Assembly (NCBI GenBank): GCA_020631355.1
Contig: JAHDHL010000034.1
Location: 1 to 55,936 of the forward strand
Origin: Saprospiraceae bacterium
Lineage (GTDB): Bacteria; Bacteroidota; Bacteroidia; Chitinophagales; Saprospiraceae
Direction: 5' to 3'
Length of the DNA: 55,936 nt
A program made the translations under genes and the position numbers. The notes below the pieces were generated by a model. It had not been told where the DNA came from. It searched no databases and saw only the letters and a list, made by a program, of their open reading frames with translations. This document shows, piece after piece, positions 9,577 to 17,703 of this stretch (within the stretch, counting starts at the first letter, position 1; every line of letters begins with the position of its first letter).

Positions 9577-9584
9577 TATATTTG
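9577..9584 (+). promoter_or_regulatory. -7 promoter box TATATTTG for purN
   Basis: Exact match to TAnnTTTG ending 8 bp before the ATG pair at 9593/9596. It lies inside the 5' extension of the longest frame, which argues against the start at 9560 and suggests a nearly leaderless mRNA. Confidence 0.5.
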
Positions 9585-9592
9585 ATTGCAAG

Positions 9593-10174
9593 ATGATGAA
9601 AAGAATAGCCATTTTCGCTTCGGGGCGTGGTTCCAATGCCTTAAAGATTATAGAACATTTTCAGGAACACAACCAAATTGAGGTTTCCCTCATCGTTAGT
9701 AATAAAAACAAGGCACTGGTGCTAAATGTTGCTGATCGTTTCAATATTGCAAAATTAGTCATCAATCGGGATGATTTCTACCGTTCGGATGCAACTTTGG
9801 AATATTTAAAGTCACATAACATTGATTTTGTAATATTGGCGGGCTTTTTGTGGTTGGTGCCACTAGATATGATTAATTATTTTAATAAGAGGATGCTGAA
9901 TATCCATCCTGCCCTGCTGCCCAAATATGGTGGAAAAGGAATGTACGGAATGAATGTACATCGAGCTGTCAAGGATGCAGGAGAACAGGAAACCGGTATC
10001 ACCATCCATTATGTTGACCCGGAATATGACGAGGGACAAATCGTTTTCCAAGCCAAATGTCAGGTCAATGAAAATGATACCCCGGAATCAATCGCACAAA
10101 AGATACATGAACTAGAACACAGACACTACCCAACAGTTATTGAGCATACCATTCGGTCTACTTTTGGAATTTAA
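9593..10174 (+). CDS. purN: Phosphoribosylglycinamide formyltransferase
   Basis: The enzyme transfers a formyl group from 10-formyl-THF to GAR in purine synthesis, in the cytoplasm. The start FASGRGSNA is the phosphate-binding loop of the family. NIHPALLPKYGGKGMYG contains the catalytic His and the formyl-THF loop, and ETGITIHYVDPEYDEGQ carries the conserved catalytic Asp region. The length of 193 residues matches the family. The frame is open back to an ATG at 9560, but the family starts at the KRIAIFASG strand and a promoter box lies at 9577-9584, so the start is 9593 or 9596. The next gene begins 12 bp after its stop. Confidence 0.95.
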   Translation: MMKRIAIFASGRGSNALKIIEHFQEHNQIEVSLIVSNKNKALVLNVADRFNIAKLVINRDDFYRSDATLEYLKSHNIDFVILAGFLWLVPLDMINYFNKRMLNIHPALLPKYGGKGMYGMNVHRAVKDAGEQETGITIHYVDPEYDEGQIVFQAKCQVNENDTPESIAQKIHELEHRHYPTVIEHTIRSTFGI

Positions 10175-10185
10175 ATTAACTTTTT

Positions 10186-12588
10186 ATGACGATGCTATTG
10201 AGATTACAAATAACACTACTCGTAATCCTATTCTCTGCCCAAATGGGAATCTCCCAGGATAGTTGGAAGAAACTTTCATCCACTGCTGACAAGTTATTCG
10301 AGGAAGGCAGTTTTGCCGAAGCAGGTGACAAATATTTTGCTGCTTGGAAAATGAAACCCAAGAAAGAAGAATTGGCTTTCAAAGCCGGTGATGCCTACCT
10401 GATGACAAGGGATTATACAAAGGCTGCTAAGGCATACAAGGTGGTCAAGGACAATAATTCCGATTATCATCATGTAGGATTCAAATATGCAAGATGCCTG
10501 AAAAGTCTGGAACAGTATGACGAAGCCAGTAGGGAATTCGTTTACTTCATCAATAATTACGATGGTGATGATTTCCAATCCATGTCCGAATTGGTACAAA
10601 CTGAAATCCTGGGTTGTGAAATGGCCATCAAGGATGCCAACGAACAAACTGAGGGTGTGGTCGTTACTCATCTTTCTGAAAGCGTGAATTCTGGAGATAT
10701 GGAATATGCTCCCTTACCTTATACGGATGATATCATTTATTTTTCCTCAGATAAGAGTGGGTCTTCCAAGATTTACCGTTCACAAAATCTAGATGGTTCT
10801 TGGACCCAGAGTAAGGCAACTGACAATATATTCTCCAGTGTATCAAGGGAACATTATGGTAATGTTTCATTTGCACCTGATAATAGCCGTTTTTACTTCA
10901 CCCAGTGCGATGCGACGTATTCCACCAATTCCAAATGCGATATTTATGTCGTTGAAAGCAAGGCTGATGGTTCATGGTCGGCTCCAATCATCTTACCAGA
11001 GTATGTTAATGATCCTAATTCTACGAATACCCATCCTTGTGTTGTTCATGCGAATGGAAAGGAAACCATTTATTTCTCATCATCACGACCAGGAGGAAAG
11101 GGAGGAATGGATTTATGGTACACCAGTAGGGACTTGAATAGCAGTAGTATGGATTTCACATTCCCAAAGAATCTGGGGAGCAGAATCAATACAGCAGGAG
11201 AAGATATGACGCCTTTTTATGATACAGAATCCAATACGCTCTATTTCAGTAGTGATGGTCATATCGGATATGGTGGATTTGATGTCTATCAGTCCAAAGG
11301 CAGTGATTTTGACTGGGAAAAGCCAACCAATATGGGAAAACCCATCAATTCGGCACAGGATGATAGATATTACATCTTTGAAAGTTCACCTGAAAGTGGC
11401 TTTTTGGTTTCCAATAGAAAATCTGACCTGAGTAAACTGACCACCACCGATGAGGATATATTCCACTTCGGTGAAGACATCAGCGAGCTGATGGTCAAGG
11501 GAAAACTCAAGGATGCAAGCAGCAAAGGAATAACGGGTGTCAAGGTGACCTTATACGAAGTATCATCCAATGGACAAAAGAGAATTATTACCAGTCAGAC
11601 TTTGGATAATAAGTACAAGTTCCCCTTAATCGAGGATAAGGCTTATGTACTCGAGGCTTCCAAACCAGGATATAGCTCTGCAGTATATGAATTTGACTTT
11701 CCTAAAGGGAGTACCTCACTGGGACATGACCTGATGTTATCCAATACAGCATCGGCATCGGCTCCAAGTGTACCTACGACACCTAGTCTTCCACCAAGTA
11801 GTAATAATATTCCGTCTCCACCGACCAATCCGAATCCTGTAGCAGATACGACTACAGAAATGGAAACAACAACTCCTCCAGCGCCGCCTGTAAAGGAAGA
11901 TGTAGTGGTGGAAACAACAACTCCCCCATCACCTCCAGCTAATGACCCTAGTACAAATTGGGAAGAAACAGAGCCAGTTTTCGAGGAAATAGTAGAGACA
12001 CCTCCGCCAACTCCTACAGTCGTAACTGAACCAAGAGTTATTGATAGTCAACCTGTAACAGCTGACCCAGTTCCCTTTACGACACCTGCAACAAATCATA
12101 GTACCACTGAGGTTTCAAGTAGTAATCCTGTGGTCAATCATTCTTCTACAAGTAGTCATACTACAACCTCCAGTTCTAGTTCTCCTAGTGCATTGGACCG
12201 TTCATGGTATCCGAATCATGGAAGTAGTACTTCTTCTTCCTCTGGCAATCATTCCAGTCAAGGTTCGTCATCCCATTCGGGTTCAGGTAGTTCTACCGAT
12301 TATAACGCAGTAACGGCATATCAAGGAGGAACCTACTATAAAATTCAAATGGAAGCCATGAAGTACTACAATAGTGGGAAGTATTCCATCATGAATGATA
12401 TCGGAACCGTGGAAGTAGAGGGTATTCCTGAAAAGAGCCTTGTAAGGATTCTATTGGGTAATTACTTTAACAAGGAAGATGCCATAGCAGCAAGGGAAGA
12501 AGCACGTAACAGAGGTTTTGGCCGTGCTTATGTGGTGAAATATCAGGATGGTCAAAGAAAGGCCATAAAGGTATTTTACAATGAATAA
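10186..12588 (+). CDS. PorE-like TPR / PD40-propeller / CarboxypepD_reg protein with C-terminal SPOR domain
   Basis: The protein has 800 residues and a signal peptide (LLVILFSAQMGISQ) without a lipobox Cys. Residues ~22-150 are TPR repeats (KLFEEGSFAEAGDKYFAAW). Residues ~165-430 are PD40/WD40-like propeller blades (YFSSDKSG, IYFSSSRPGGKGGMDLW, LYFSSDGHIGYGGFDVY). Residues ~445-535 are a carboxypeptidase-regulatory-like beta-sandwich. A Pro/Ser/Thr-rich linker (~540-715) leads to a SPOR-type domain (~716-790, YYKIQMEAM to AYVVKYQDGQ). The order TPR-propeller-CRD matches PorE, a T9SS component that normally ends in a peptidoglycan-binding OmpA_C domain; here a SPOR domain, which also binds glycan strands, takes that place. 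It is likely periplasmic and wall-bound. A link to T9SS is inference. Confidence 0.85.
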   Translation: MTMLLRLQITLLVILFSAQMGISQDSWKKLSSTADKLFEEGSFAEAGDKYFAAWKMKPKKEELAFKAGDAYLMTRDYTKAAKAYKVVKDNNSDYHHVGFKYARCLKSLEQYDEASREFVYFINNYDGDDFQSMSELVQTEILGCEMAIKDANEQTEGVVVTHLSESVNSGDMEYAPLPYTDDIIYFSSDKSGSSKIYRSQNLDGSWTQSKATDNIFSSVSREHYGNVSFAPDNSRFYFTQCDATYSTNSKCDIYVVESKADGSWSAPIILPEYVNDPNSTNTHPCVVHANGKETIYFSSSRPGGKGGMDLWYTSRDLNSSSMDFTFPKNLGSRINTAGEDMTPFYDTESNTLYFSSDGHIGYGGFDVYQSKGSDFDWEKPTNMGKPINSAQDDRYYIFESSPESGFLVSNRKSDLSKLTTTDEDIFHFGEDISELMVKGKLKDASSKGITGVKVTLYEVSSNGQKRIITSQTLDNKYKFPLIEDKAYVLEASKPGYSSAVYEFDFPKGSTSLGHDLMLSNTASASAPSVPTTPSLPPSSNNIPSPPTNPNPVADTTTEMETTTPPAPPVKEDVVVETTTPPSPPANDPSTNWEETEPVFEEIVETPPPTPTVVTEPRVIDSQPVTADPVPFTTPATNHSTTEVSSSNPVVNHSSTSSHTTTSSSSSPSALDRSWYPNHGSSTSSSSGNHSSQGSSSHSGSGSSTDYNAVTAYQGGTYYKIQMEAMKYYNSGKYSIMNDIGTVEVEGIPEKSLVRILLGNYFNKEDAIAAREEARNRGFGRAYVVKYQDGQRKAIKVFYNE

Positions 12589-12607
12589 TGACTCATTTAT
12601 ATGAATG

Positions 12608-12642
12608 AAAAGCCCAAGAGTGTCTACTCTTGGGCTTTTTTT
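12608..12642 (+). terminator. Terminator after the PorE-like gene
   Basis: Arms AAAAGCCCAAGAGT / ACTCTTGGGCTTTT with a 4-nt loop, followed by a T-run, 19 bp after the stop codon. Confidence 0.88.
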
Positions 12643-12675
12643 ATGTGGAATGGTCAATAATGCTTCACCAACTTC

Positions 12676-12683
12676 TATATTTG
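12676..12683 (+). promoter_or_regulatory. -7 promoter box TATATTTG for lysC operon
   Basis: Exact TAnnTTTG match, 37 bp upstream of the lysC ATG and just after the preceding terminator. Confidence 0.5.
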
Positions 12684-12720
12684 CGCTCCAAATGGTCATC
12701 CGTAACTCAATTCTTGGGAT

Positions 12721-14004
12721 ATGAAAGTATTCAAATTTGGAGGTGCATCCGTCAAGGATGCTGATGCTGTAAGAAATGTAAGTCAAATCTTATCCCGATT
12801 CCAAGGGGAAAAGATTGTAATGATTGTATCTGCGATGGGTAAGACAACCAATGCATTGGAAAAGGTCTGTCTTAGTCAACTCAAAGCATCCGAGCATCGC
12901 AATCAACTCTTACAGGAACTCATCCAATTCCATCATATGATTTCCATGGAATTATTCCCGTCCAATCATCCTATTTTTAATGAGTTGGAGCTTGAATGGA
13001 ATACCATTCCACAAACCGTTAACCAACATAGGGAAAAAGGTTACGACTTCGTATATGACCAAATTGTTTCTTTGGGAGAATGGGCATCCACAAAGATTGT
13101 CTCAGCTTATCTGAATGAACAAGGCATATATAATCATTGGCTCGATGCATGTGAATGTATCCAGACTGATGATACACATCGGGAGGGACGTATCCAGTGG
13201 GAAGCAACTGTTGATGCTTCCAGAAATAAGATATTTTCACTACTTGATACAAGGGACATTGTCGTAACACAGGGATTCACTGGTAAAAGTCCAAGTGGCC
13301 ATACAACCACCCTAGGCCGGGAAGGTTCTGATTACTCGGCTGCTATCCTATCCTATTGTTTGGATGCGGATTCCATGACGGTCTGGAAAGATGTCCCCGG
13401 TATTCTCAATGCTGACCCAAGAAAGTTCAGCAACGTGACCAAACTGGATAAGATATCATATAGGGAAGCTACGGAAATGACATATTATGGTGCCAATGTC
13501 ATTCATCCCAAAACCATCAAACCCATTCAGAATAAGAATATCCCTTTGATGGTCAAATCATTCGTGAATCCGGATGGTGAGGGCACAGTGATTTCCTCAA
13601 TGGAAGATGAGAATTATCCGCCCATTGTGGTTGTGGAATCCCAACAGAATCTACTCCATATCTCTACACGAGATTTTTCCTTTGTGGCTGAACATCATTT
13701 GAGTAACCTATTTGCCTTGTTTGCCAAATATAGAATCAAGGTCAACATGATGCGGAATACTGCCATCAGTTTTTATGTCTGCGCCTCTTATAAGTCAGAA
13801 CGCCTTGACCAACTGGTGGAGGAATTGGGTAAGGAATTCAAGGTTGAACGTACTAAGGACCTCGAATTGATTACTGTGAGGTATCATAATAATGAAATCG
13901 TCAACAAACTAAAGGAGGGTAAAATTGTATTACTAGAGGAACGTTTGAAGAATACCATCCAAATGGTTGTCAAGCATGTTTCCATTCCGGAGAGAATTAA
14001 ATAA
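12721..14004 (+). CDS. lysC: Aspartate kinase (monofunctional)
   Basis: It phosphorylates L-aspartate, the first step toward lysine, threonine, methionine and diaminopimelate. The start MKVFKFGGASVKDADAVRNV is the kinase signature KFGG(T/A)S. Further family marks are QGFTGKSPSGHTTTLGREGSDYSAA and WKDVPGILNADPR. The C-terminal third (~300-427) has the place and length of ACT regulatory domains, so feedback control is plausible. At 427 residues it is monofunctional, without a homoserine dehydrogenase fusion. It is first in a tight operon: the lipid kinase starts 5 bp after its stop. A -7 box lies at 12676. Confidence 0.95.
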   Translation: MKVFKFGGASVKDADAVRNVSQILSRFQGEKIVMIVSAMGKTTNALEKVCLSQLKASEHRNQLLQELIQFHHMISMELFPSNHPIFNELELEWNTIPQTVNQHREKGYDFVYDQIVSLGEWASTKIVSAYLNEQGIYNHWLDACECIQTDDTHREGRIQWEATVDASRNKIFSLLDTRDIVVTQGFTGKSPSGHTTTLGREGSDYSAAILSYCLDADSMTVWKDVPGILNADPRKFSNVTKLDKISYREATEMTYYGANVIHPKTIKPIQNKNIPLMVKSFVNPDGEGTVISSMEDENYPPIVVVESQQNLLHISTRDFSFVAEHHLSNLFALFAKYRIKVNMMRNTAISFYVCASYKSERLDQLVEELGKEFKVERTKDLELITVRYHNNEIVNKLKEGKIVLLEERLKNTIQMVVKHVSIPERIK

Positions 14005-14008
14005 GGCT

Positions 14009-14902
14009 ATGCCAAAACAAAAGATTCATTTCATCGTCAATCCGATATCAGGAGCCCTGCGTAAACGAAAGGATATTGATGTTTTCATTCAGAAGTATCT
14101 GGATCAAGAGCAATTCGAACCCTTTATCAAGATGACAGAATATGCGGGCCATGCCATAGAGTTGGCACAACAGGCTATAAAAGATGGTGCGGATATCGTA
14201 GTTGCAGTGGGTGGTGATGGTTCCGTAAATGAGGTTTCTTCCGTATTGATTGGGACAGATATCGTTTTTGGAGTGGTTCCGGGTGGTTCGGGCAATGGTT
14301 TTGCCATGCACATGGGTATCGGTAGGAAAATCAAGAAAGCCATTGAAATCATCAATCAAGGTCACATACAGGTGATTGATTCCATTACCCTGAATGGTAA
14401 GCCCTACATCAATCTTTCAGGAGTGGGTTTTGCTGCGAATATAGCCTATCGATTCAAGGAGAATAAACAACGTGGTTTCATGAATTATCTCAAGATTACC
14501 ATGGAACAAGCATTCAGATATCCTTTTCAGAAGTATGAAATCAGTGTGGATGGCAATGATTATGAAAAAAGGGAATGTCTCATGGTAGAAATTGCCAATT
14601 CGACTTCATTCGGTTATAATTTCAAACCTGCTCCCCTTGCAAAGGTCGATGATGGCCTCTTAGAGTTGGTCATCGTGAATAAAACTCCGAAACTGAATTA
14701 TTTTGCAGCATTTCCACGAATGATTAACGGACAGATTCACAAATCCTATTTCATTGAAAGGAAAGCTTGCCAAAAAGTGGATATCCGTATTCCGGAGAAT
14801 AGTTATGTCCATATGGATGGTGAGGGATTCATCGAATCACATGAACTTCAATATCAAATCGTTCCCAATTCCTTAAAAGTAATCGCACCTAAGAATGCCT
14901 AA
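14009..14902 (+). CDS. YegS/diacylglycerol-kinase-family lipid kinase
   Basis: The protein has 297 residues from the ATG at 14009 (MPKQKIHFIVNPISG). An in-frame ATG at 13967 lies inside lysC and precedes the conserved first strand, so it is rejected. HFIVNPISG opens the DAGK catalytic fold, VVAVGGDGSVNEV is the nucleotide-binding GGDG motif, and VPGGSGNGFA is the second conserved loop. That loop is usually GTxND in bacterial diacylglycerol kinases; SGNG is closer to the sphingosine/ceramide kinase form. It phosphorylates a membrane lipid at the cytoplasmic face; which lipid is not decided by sequence. It overlaps the next gene by 8 bp. Confidence 0.9.
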   Translation: MPKQKIHFIVNPISGALRKRKDIDVFIQKYLDQEQFEPFIKMTEYAGHAIELAQQAIKDGADIVVAVGGDGSVNEVSSVLIGTDIVFGVVPGGSGNGFAMHMGIGRKIKKAIEIINQGHIQVIDSITLNGKPYINLSGVGFAANIAYRFKENKQRGFMNYLKITMEQAFRYPFQKYEISVDGNDYEKRECLMVEIANSTSFGYNFKPAPLAKVDDGLLELVIVNKTPKLNYFAAFPRMINGQIHKSYFIERKACQKVDIRIPENSYVHMDGEGFIESHELQYQIVPNSLKVIAPKNA

Positions 14903-15404
14903 TAAGACCGTTATTATTTTGGGAAGTTCCAGAAGCCAAGGGAACACCAGAAAAGTTCTTGATTATATCCTTGAACAAAATGATTTCGAACTCATCGATC
15001 TGAATGATTTAAAGATGGGATATTACAGTTATGAATTCATTCATAAGCATGATGATTTTATTCCAACAGCCAAGAGGATTGTAGAGCAATACGATAATAT
15101 TGTTTTTGCCACACCGGTTTATTGGTACAATATGAGTGCTGTAATGAAGACCTTTTTTGATCGGATTTCTGATTTGTTGCGTAACGAGGAAATCGTTATC
15201 GGTAGAAAATTCAGGGGTAAGAATATGGCTGTCATCAGTAACTCCAGTGAGGACTTAGTGGATGGATTCTATATGCCCTTTAGGGAATCAGCCAATTATC
15301 TTGGAATGAATTATTTGGGTGAGGTACACACCTGGTTGGATGAAGATGGAAATGTGGCAGAAAAATGCAAGCCCCATATCCAATCCTTCTTAACATTGCT
15401 CTAA
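14895..15404 (+). CDS. Flavodoxin-fold NAD(P)H-dependent FMN reductase family protein
   Basis: The protein has 169 residues. The first strand-loop IILGSSRSQGNTRKVLD is the FMN phosphate-binding site of the NADPH-dependent FMN reductase/flavodoxin_2 superfamily, and FATPVYWYNMSAVMKTFFDR is the second flavin contact region. It should bind FMN and reduce quinones or other small acceptors in the cytoplasm. It overlaps the lipid kinase by 8 bp (ATG at 14895, kinase stop at 14900-14902), so translation is probably coupled. A strong hairpin follows at 15408-15441. The substrate is unknown. Confidence 0.88.
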   Translation: MPNKTVIILGSSRSQGNTRKVLDYILEQNDFELIDLNDLKMGYYSYEFIHKHDDFIPTAKRIVEQYDNIVFATPVYWYNMSAVMKTFFDRISDLLRNEEIVIGRKFRGKNMAVISNSSEDLVDGFYMPFRESANYLGMNYLGEVHTWLDEDGNVAEKCKPHIQSFLTLL

Positions 15405-15407
15405 TTG

Positions 15408-15441
15408 AAAATGGTCCCTGGGTATACCCAAGGACCATTTT
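15408..15441. terminator. Bidirectional terminator between flavin reductase and fahA
   Basis: Arms AAAATGGTCC / GGACCATTTT plus an inner stem TGGGTA/TACCCA with a single mismatch between them; T-rich on both strands, between convergent genes. Confidence 0.8.
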
Positions 15442-15464
15442 GCTTGTATCATTATCCAATGAGA

Positions 15465-16733
15465 TTACTTGATGGCTGGTAGGATTTTTCCGGATACTTC
15501 ACCGAAACCAATCCTTACACCTTTCTTCTGACCAAAGCCTCTCATCACAACCGTATCGTGGTCATTGATAAATTTCCTTTGGGTTCCGTCAGGCATATCC
15601 ACTGGCATTGTGCCTCTCCATGAGATTTCGAGCATGGAGCCAAAACTACCTCTTTCCGGGCCTGAAATCGTACCGGATGCACAGACATCACCTACATTCA
15701 CATTACAACCATTTACGGTATGGTGAACCAATTGCTGGCACATATTCCAATACATATATTTGAAATTGGACTCACAAACTGTCTTGGCTTCTCCGTTTTC
15801 AGGAACAATATCAACGGATAGGTTAATATCATAATTCCTCTTTTTCTTATTCTCCAGATATGGCAATGGCTTGGGGTCATTCTGCTTGGGTGATGTAGAT
15901 CTGAAAGGCTCCAAAGCTTCCAGTGTTACTACCCAAGGAGAAATGGAAGAACCGAAACTCTTACCCAAGAAAGGCCCCAATGGCACATACTCCCATTTTT
16001 GGATATCCCTTGCTGACCAATCATTGAATAGGAAAAGTCCGAAAATAAAATCCTCAGCTTCGTCCATGCTTATGGACTGTCCCAATTCAGTTTTCTGCCC
16101 AATGACGAATCCTACCTCTAATTCGAAATCCAATAACCTACACGGACCATAAACCGGTTGCTTGGAATCAGCAGGGATTTGTTGGCCCTTAGGGCGATGC
16201 AGAGGCGTCCCCGAAACTACGATGGAAGAAGCCCTACCGTGATATCCCACAGGTAAATGCAACCAATTCGGTAATAAGGCATTCTCAGGGTCACGGAACA
16301 TCTTTCCAACATTAGTGGCGTGGTCCCTACTGGAATAGAAGTCGGTATAGTCACCAATCCTAATCGGCATCGTCAATTCAACTTTGGAAACGGGGTGAAG
16401 CATCGCTTTCCTATCCTTATCGTTTCCTTTCAATTTACGACTCGAATGCTTGAATAACTTGGATATATTCTCTCTGACCTTATTGGTTTTCTTTTTCCCT
16501 AGGGCCATGAAATCATTGATGAATTCTTGCTTGAAAACATTAGCATCAACTCCTGTGAGGTATCCTCTCTTAGTCAATTCATACAAATCAATAACCGTAT
16601 CACCGATAATGGTAGCTACCCTATGGCCCTTACCTTTTTTGAATACTCCGAATGGTATATTTTGAATCGGAAAATCACTATCCGGACTCACTTCTATCCA
16701 CGATTTTAATGTAGGATCGTTGGCTGCACTCAT
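15465..16733 (-). CDS. fahA: Fumarylacetoacetase
   Basis: It hydrolyses 4-fumarylacetoacetate to fumarate and acetoacetate, the last step of tyrosine/homogentisate breakdown, in the cytoplasm. The length of 422 residues matches the two-domain family. An N-terminal SH3-like domain begins PIQNIPFGVF; the catalytic domain carries DYTDFYSSRDHATNVG, LDFELEVGFVIG, LFNDWSARDIQKWEYVPLGPFLGKSF (metal and substrate residues) and GDVCASGTISGPERGSFGSML. A -7 box (TAAATTTG, 16767-16774) lies 34 bp upstream. Other tyrosine catabolism genes are not adjacent. Confidence 0.96.
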   Translation of the reverse strand: MSAANDPTLKSWIEVSPDSDFPIQNIPFGVFKKGKGHRVATIIGDTVIDLYELTKRGYLTGVDANVFKQEFINDFMALGKKKTNKVRENISKLFKHSSRKLKGNDKDRKAMLHPVSKVELTMPIRIGDYTDFYSSRDHATNVGKMFRDPENALLPNWLHLPVGYHGRASSIVVSGTPLHRPKGQQIPADSKQPVYGPCRLLDFELEVGFVIGQKTELGQSISMDEAEDFIFGLFLFNDWSARDIQKWEYVPLGPFLGKSFGSSISPWVVTLEALEPFRSTSPKQNDPKPLPYLENKKKRNYDINLSVDIVPENGEAKTVCESNFKYMYWNMCQQLVHHTVNGCNVNVGDVCASGTISGPERGSFGSMLEISWRGTMPVDMPDGTQRKFINDHDTVVMRGFGQKKGVRIGFGEVSGKILPAIK

Positions 16734-16766
16734 GTCTCAAATTATTTGCTATGACAATTAATTATG

Positions 16767-16774
16767 CAAATTTA
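16767..16774 (-). promoter_or_regulatory. -7 promoter box TAAATTTG for fahA
   Basis: Minus-strand match to TAnnTTTG, 34 bp upstream of the fahA ATG. Confidence 0.45.
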
Positions 16775-16830
16775 ATCTAATCTTCCATTACTATTCAATT
16801 AAATACGAAGTTGTTTGAGAATGATTCAAT

Positions 16831-16862
16831 AAAAAAGGGCATTGATCAGTGACCAATACCCT
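16831..16862 (-). terminator. Terminator of the Crp/Fnr regulator gene
   Basis: Stem AGGGCATTG / CAATACCCT with one mismatch and a 9-nt loop. On the minus strand it is followed by a run of six T, 30 bp past the stop codon. Confidence 0.7.
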
Positions 16863-16891
16863 ATTCTAACCTATATAAATCTTAAATCTAT

Positions 16892-17566
16892 CTACACTAA
16901 CTTTTCCATATCCCGTATGAGTAGTCTCTTTCTATTGAATGTAAGGACATTCTCATTCCTCAATTCGTTCAATACGGTGGTTACGGTCTGCCTTGATGTT
17001 GCGGTAAGATTGGCAATTTCCTGGTGTGTGAGAAAATTCCTAACCAACATTTCGTACCCTACCCTTTGTCCCTTGGATTGGGCCAAGTCCTTTAGGTATT
17101 CGACAATTCTGGTTCTTGAATCCTTGAATACCAAGGACTCCAATCGTTTTTCCATTTGAAGCACCCTGGAACCCATTACTTTCATTAAGAATAGGTTCAG
17201 ACCATTGTGGTCCCGCAATAAGGATTTCATCTGACTGGCCTTGACATAGCACAACTCACAATCATCCATTGCCAAGGCAAAATCACGCCTCTTATCTTCA
17301 CCGACAAGAGACAACTCACCAAAGACTTCTCCCTTGCCCAATATTGCTTTCGTGATTTCCTTACCTGTATCGGAATAGGTACCTATCTTGACCCTACCAT
17401 CCGTTATAAAGAATATGGTATCCGAAAATTCATCAGGCATATATATGTACTGACCAGACTTGTATCTTCTGGGTTCATGGTCTTCTCTCAGACCTCCTAT
17501 TTTATTAGGACAGAAGATTCCAGTTACATCGATATTTTCCAAATACCAAAGAGACTGCTCATTCAT
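16892..17566 (-). CDS. Crp/Fnr family transcriptional regulator
   Basis: The protein has 224 residues: an N-terminal cyclic-nucleotide-binding-like beta-roll (GQYIYMPDEFSDTIFFITDGRVKI, GEVFGELSLVGEDKRRDFA), a long dimer helix, and a winged helix-turn-helix (~165-215; LTHQEIANLTATSRQTVTTVLNELR). The roll motif GELSLVGEDKRRD differs from the strict cAMP-binding FGE-x-R-S/T signature, so the ligand is uncertain; no Fnr-type Cys cluster is seen at the N-terminus. It lies between fahA and a divergent TIGR02757 gene. A perfect 7-2-7 palindrome at 17607-17622 lies at its predicted transcription start, suggesting autorepression. Confidence 0.92.
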   Translation of the reverse strand: MNEQSLWYLENIDVTGIFCPNKIGGLREDHEPRRYKSGQYIYMPDEFSDTIFFITDGRVKIGTYSDTGKEITKAILGKGEVFGELSLVGEDKRRDFALAMDDCELCYVKASQMKSLLRDHNGLNLFLMKVMGSRVLQMEKRLESLVFKDSRTRIVEYLKDLAQSKGQRVGYEMLVRNFLTHQEIANLTATSRQTVTTVLNELRNENVLTFNRKRLLIRDMEKLV

Positions 17567-17606
17567 CTCAAATTATTTATTAATTACCAATTAAAAACAC
17601 AAATCA

Positions 17607-17622
17607 GGGTGAATGTTCACCC
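17607..17622. promoter_or_regulatory. Operator-like palindrome GGGTGAATGTTCACCC at crp-family promoter
   Basis: Perfect 7-bp arms with a 2-bp centre. The core GTGA-N4-TCAC is the half-site type of Crp/Fnr proteins with Fnr-like spacing. It sits 41-56 bp upstream of the regulator's ATG and directly downstream of its -7 box, a position typical for a repressor site. Confidence 0.55.
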
Positions 17623-17628
17623 ATATTA

Positions 17629-17636
17629 CAAATTTA
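17629..17636 (-). promoter_or_regulatory. -7 promoter box TAAATTTG for crp-family gene
   Basis: Minus-strand match to TAnnTTTG; the predicted start falls at about 17622-17624, at the edge of the palindrome. Confidence 0.45.
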
Positions 17637-17691
17637 TAATCATGTCCCTTTTAATGCATCACAAAAATATCACAGGAACATAACCAATCCA

Positions 17692-17699
17692 TATATTTG
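17692..17699 (+). promoter_or_regulatory. -7 promoter box TATATTTG next to the TIGR02757 start codon
   Basis: Exact TAnnTTTG match ending 4 bp before the ATG at 17704. If used, the mRNA would be leaderless or start slightly inside the frame, so the match may be fortuitous. Confidence 0.3.
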
Positions 17700-17703
17700 C
17701 CAT

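Noticed and set aside
9560-9592. Upstream ATG as the purN start
   Set aside because: It lies before a TATATTTG promoter box, and the extra residues precede the conserved first strand of the family.
17607-17622. The Crp-type palindrome as another copy of the two-component operator
   Set aside because: The half-sites are in the opposite order (GGGTGA first, TCACCC second), so the central bases and likely contacts differ.
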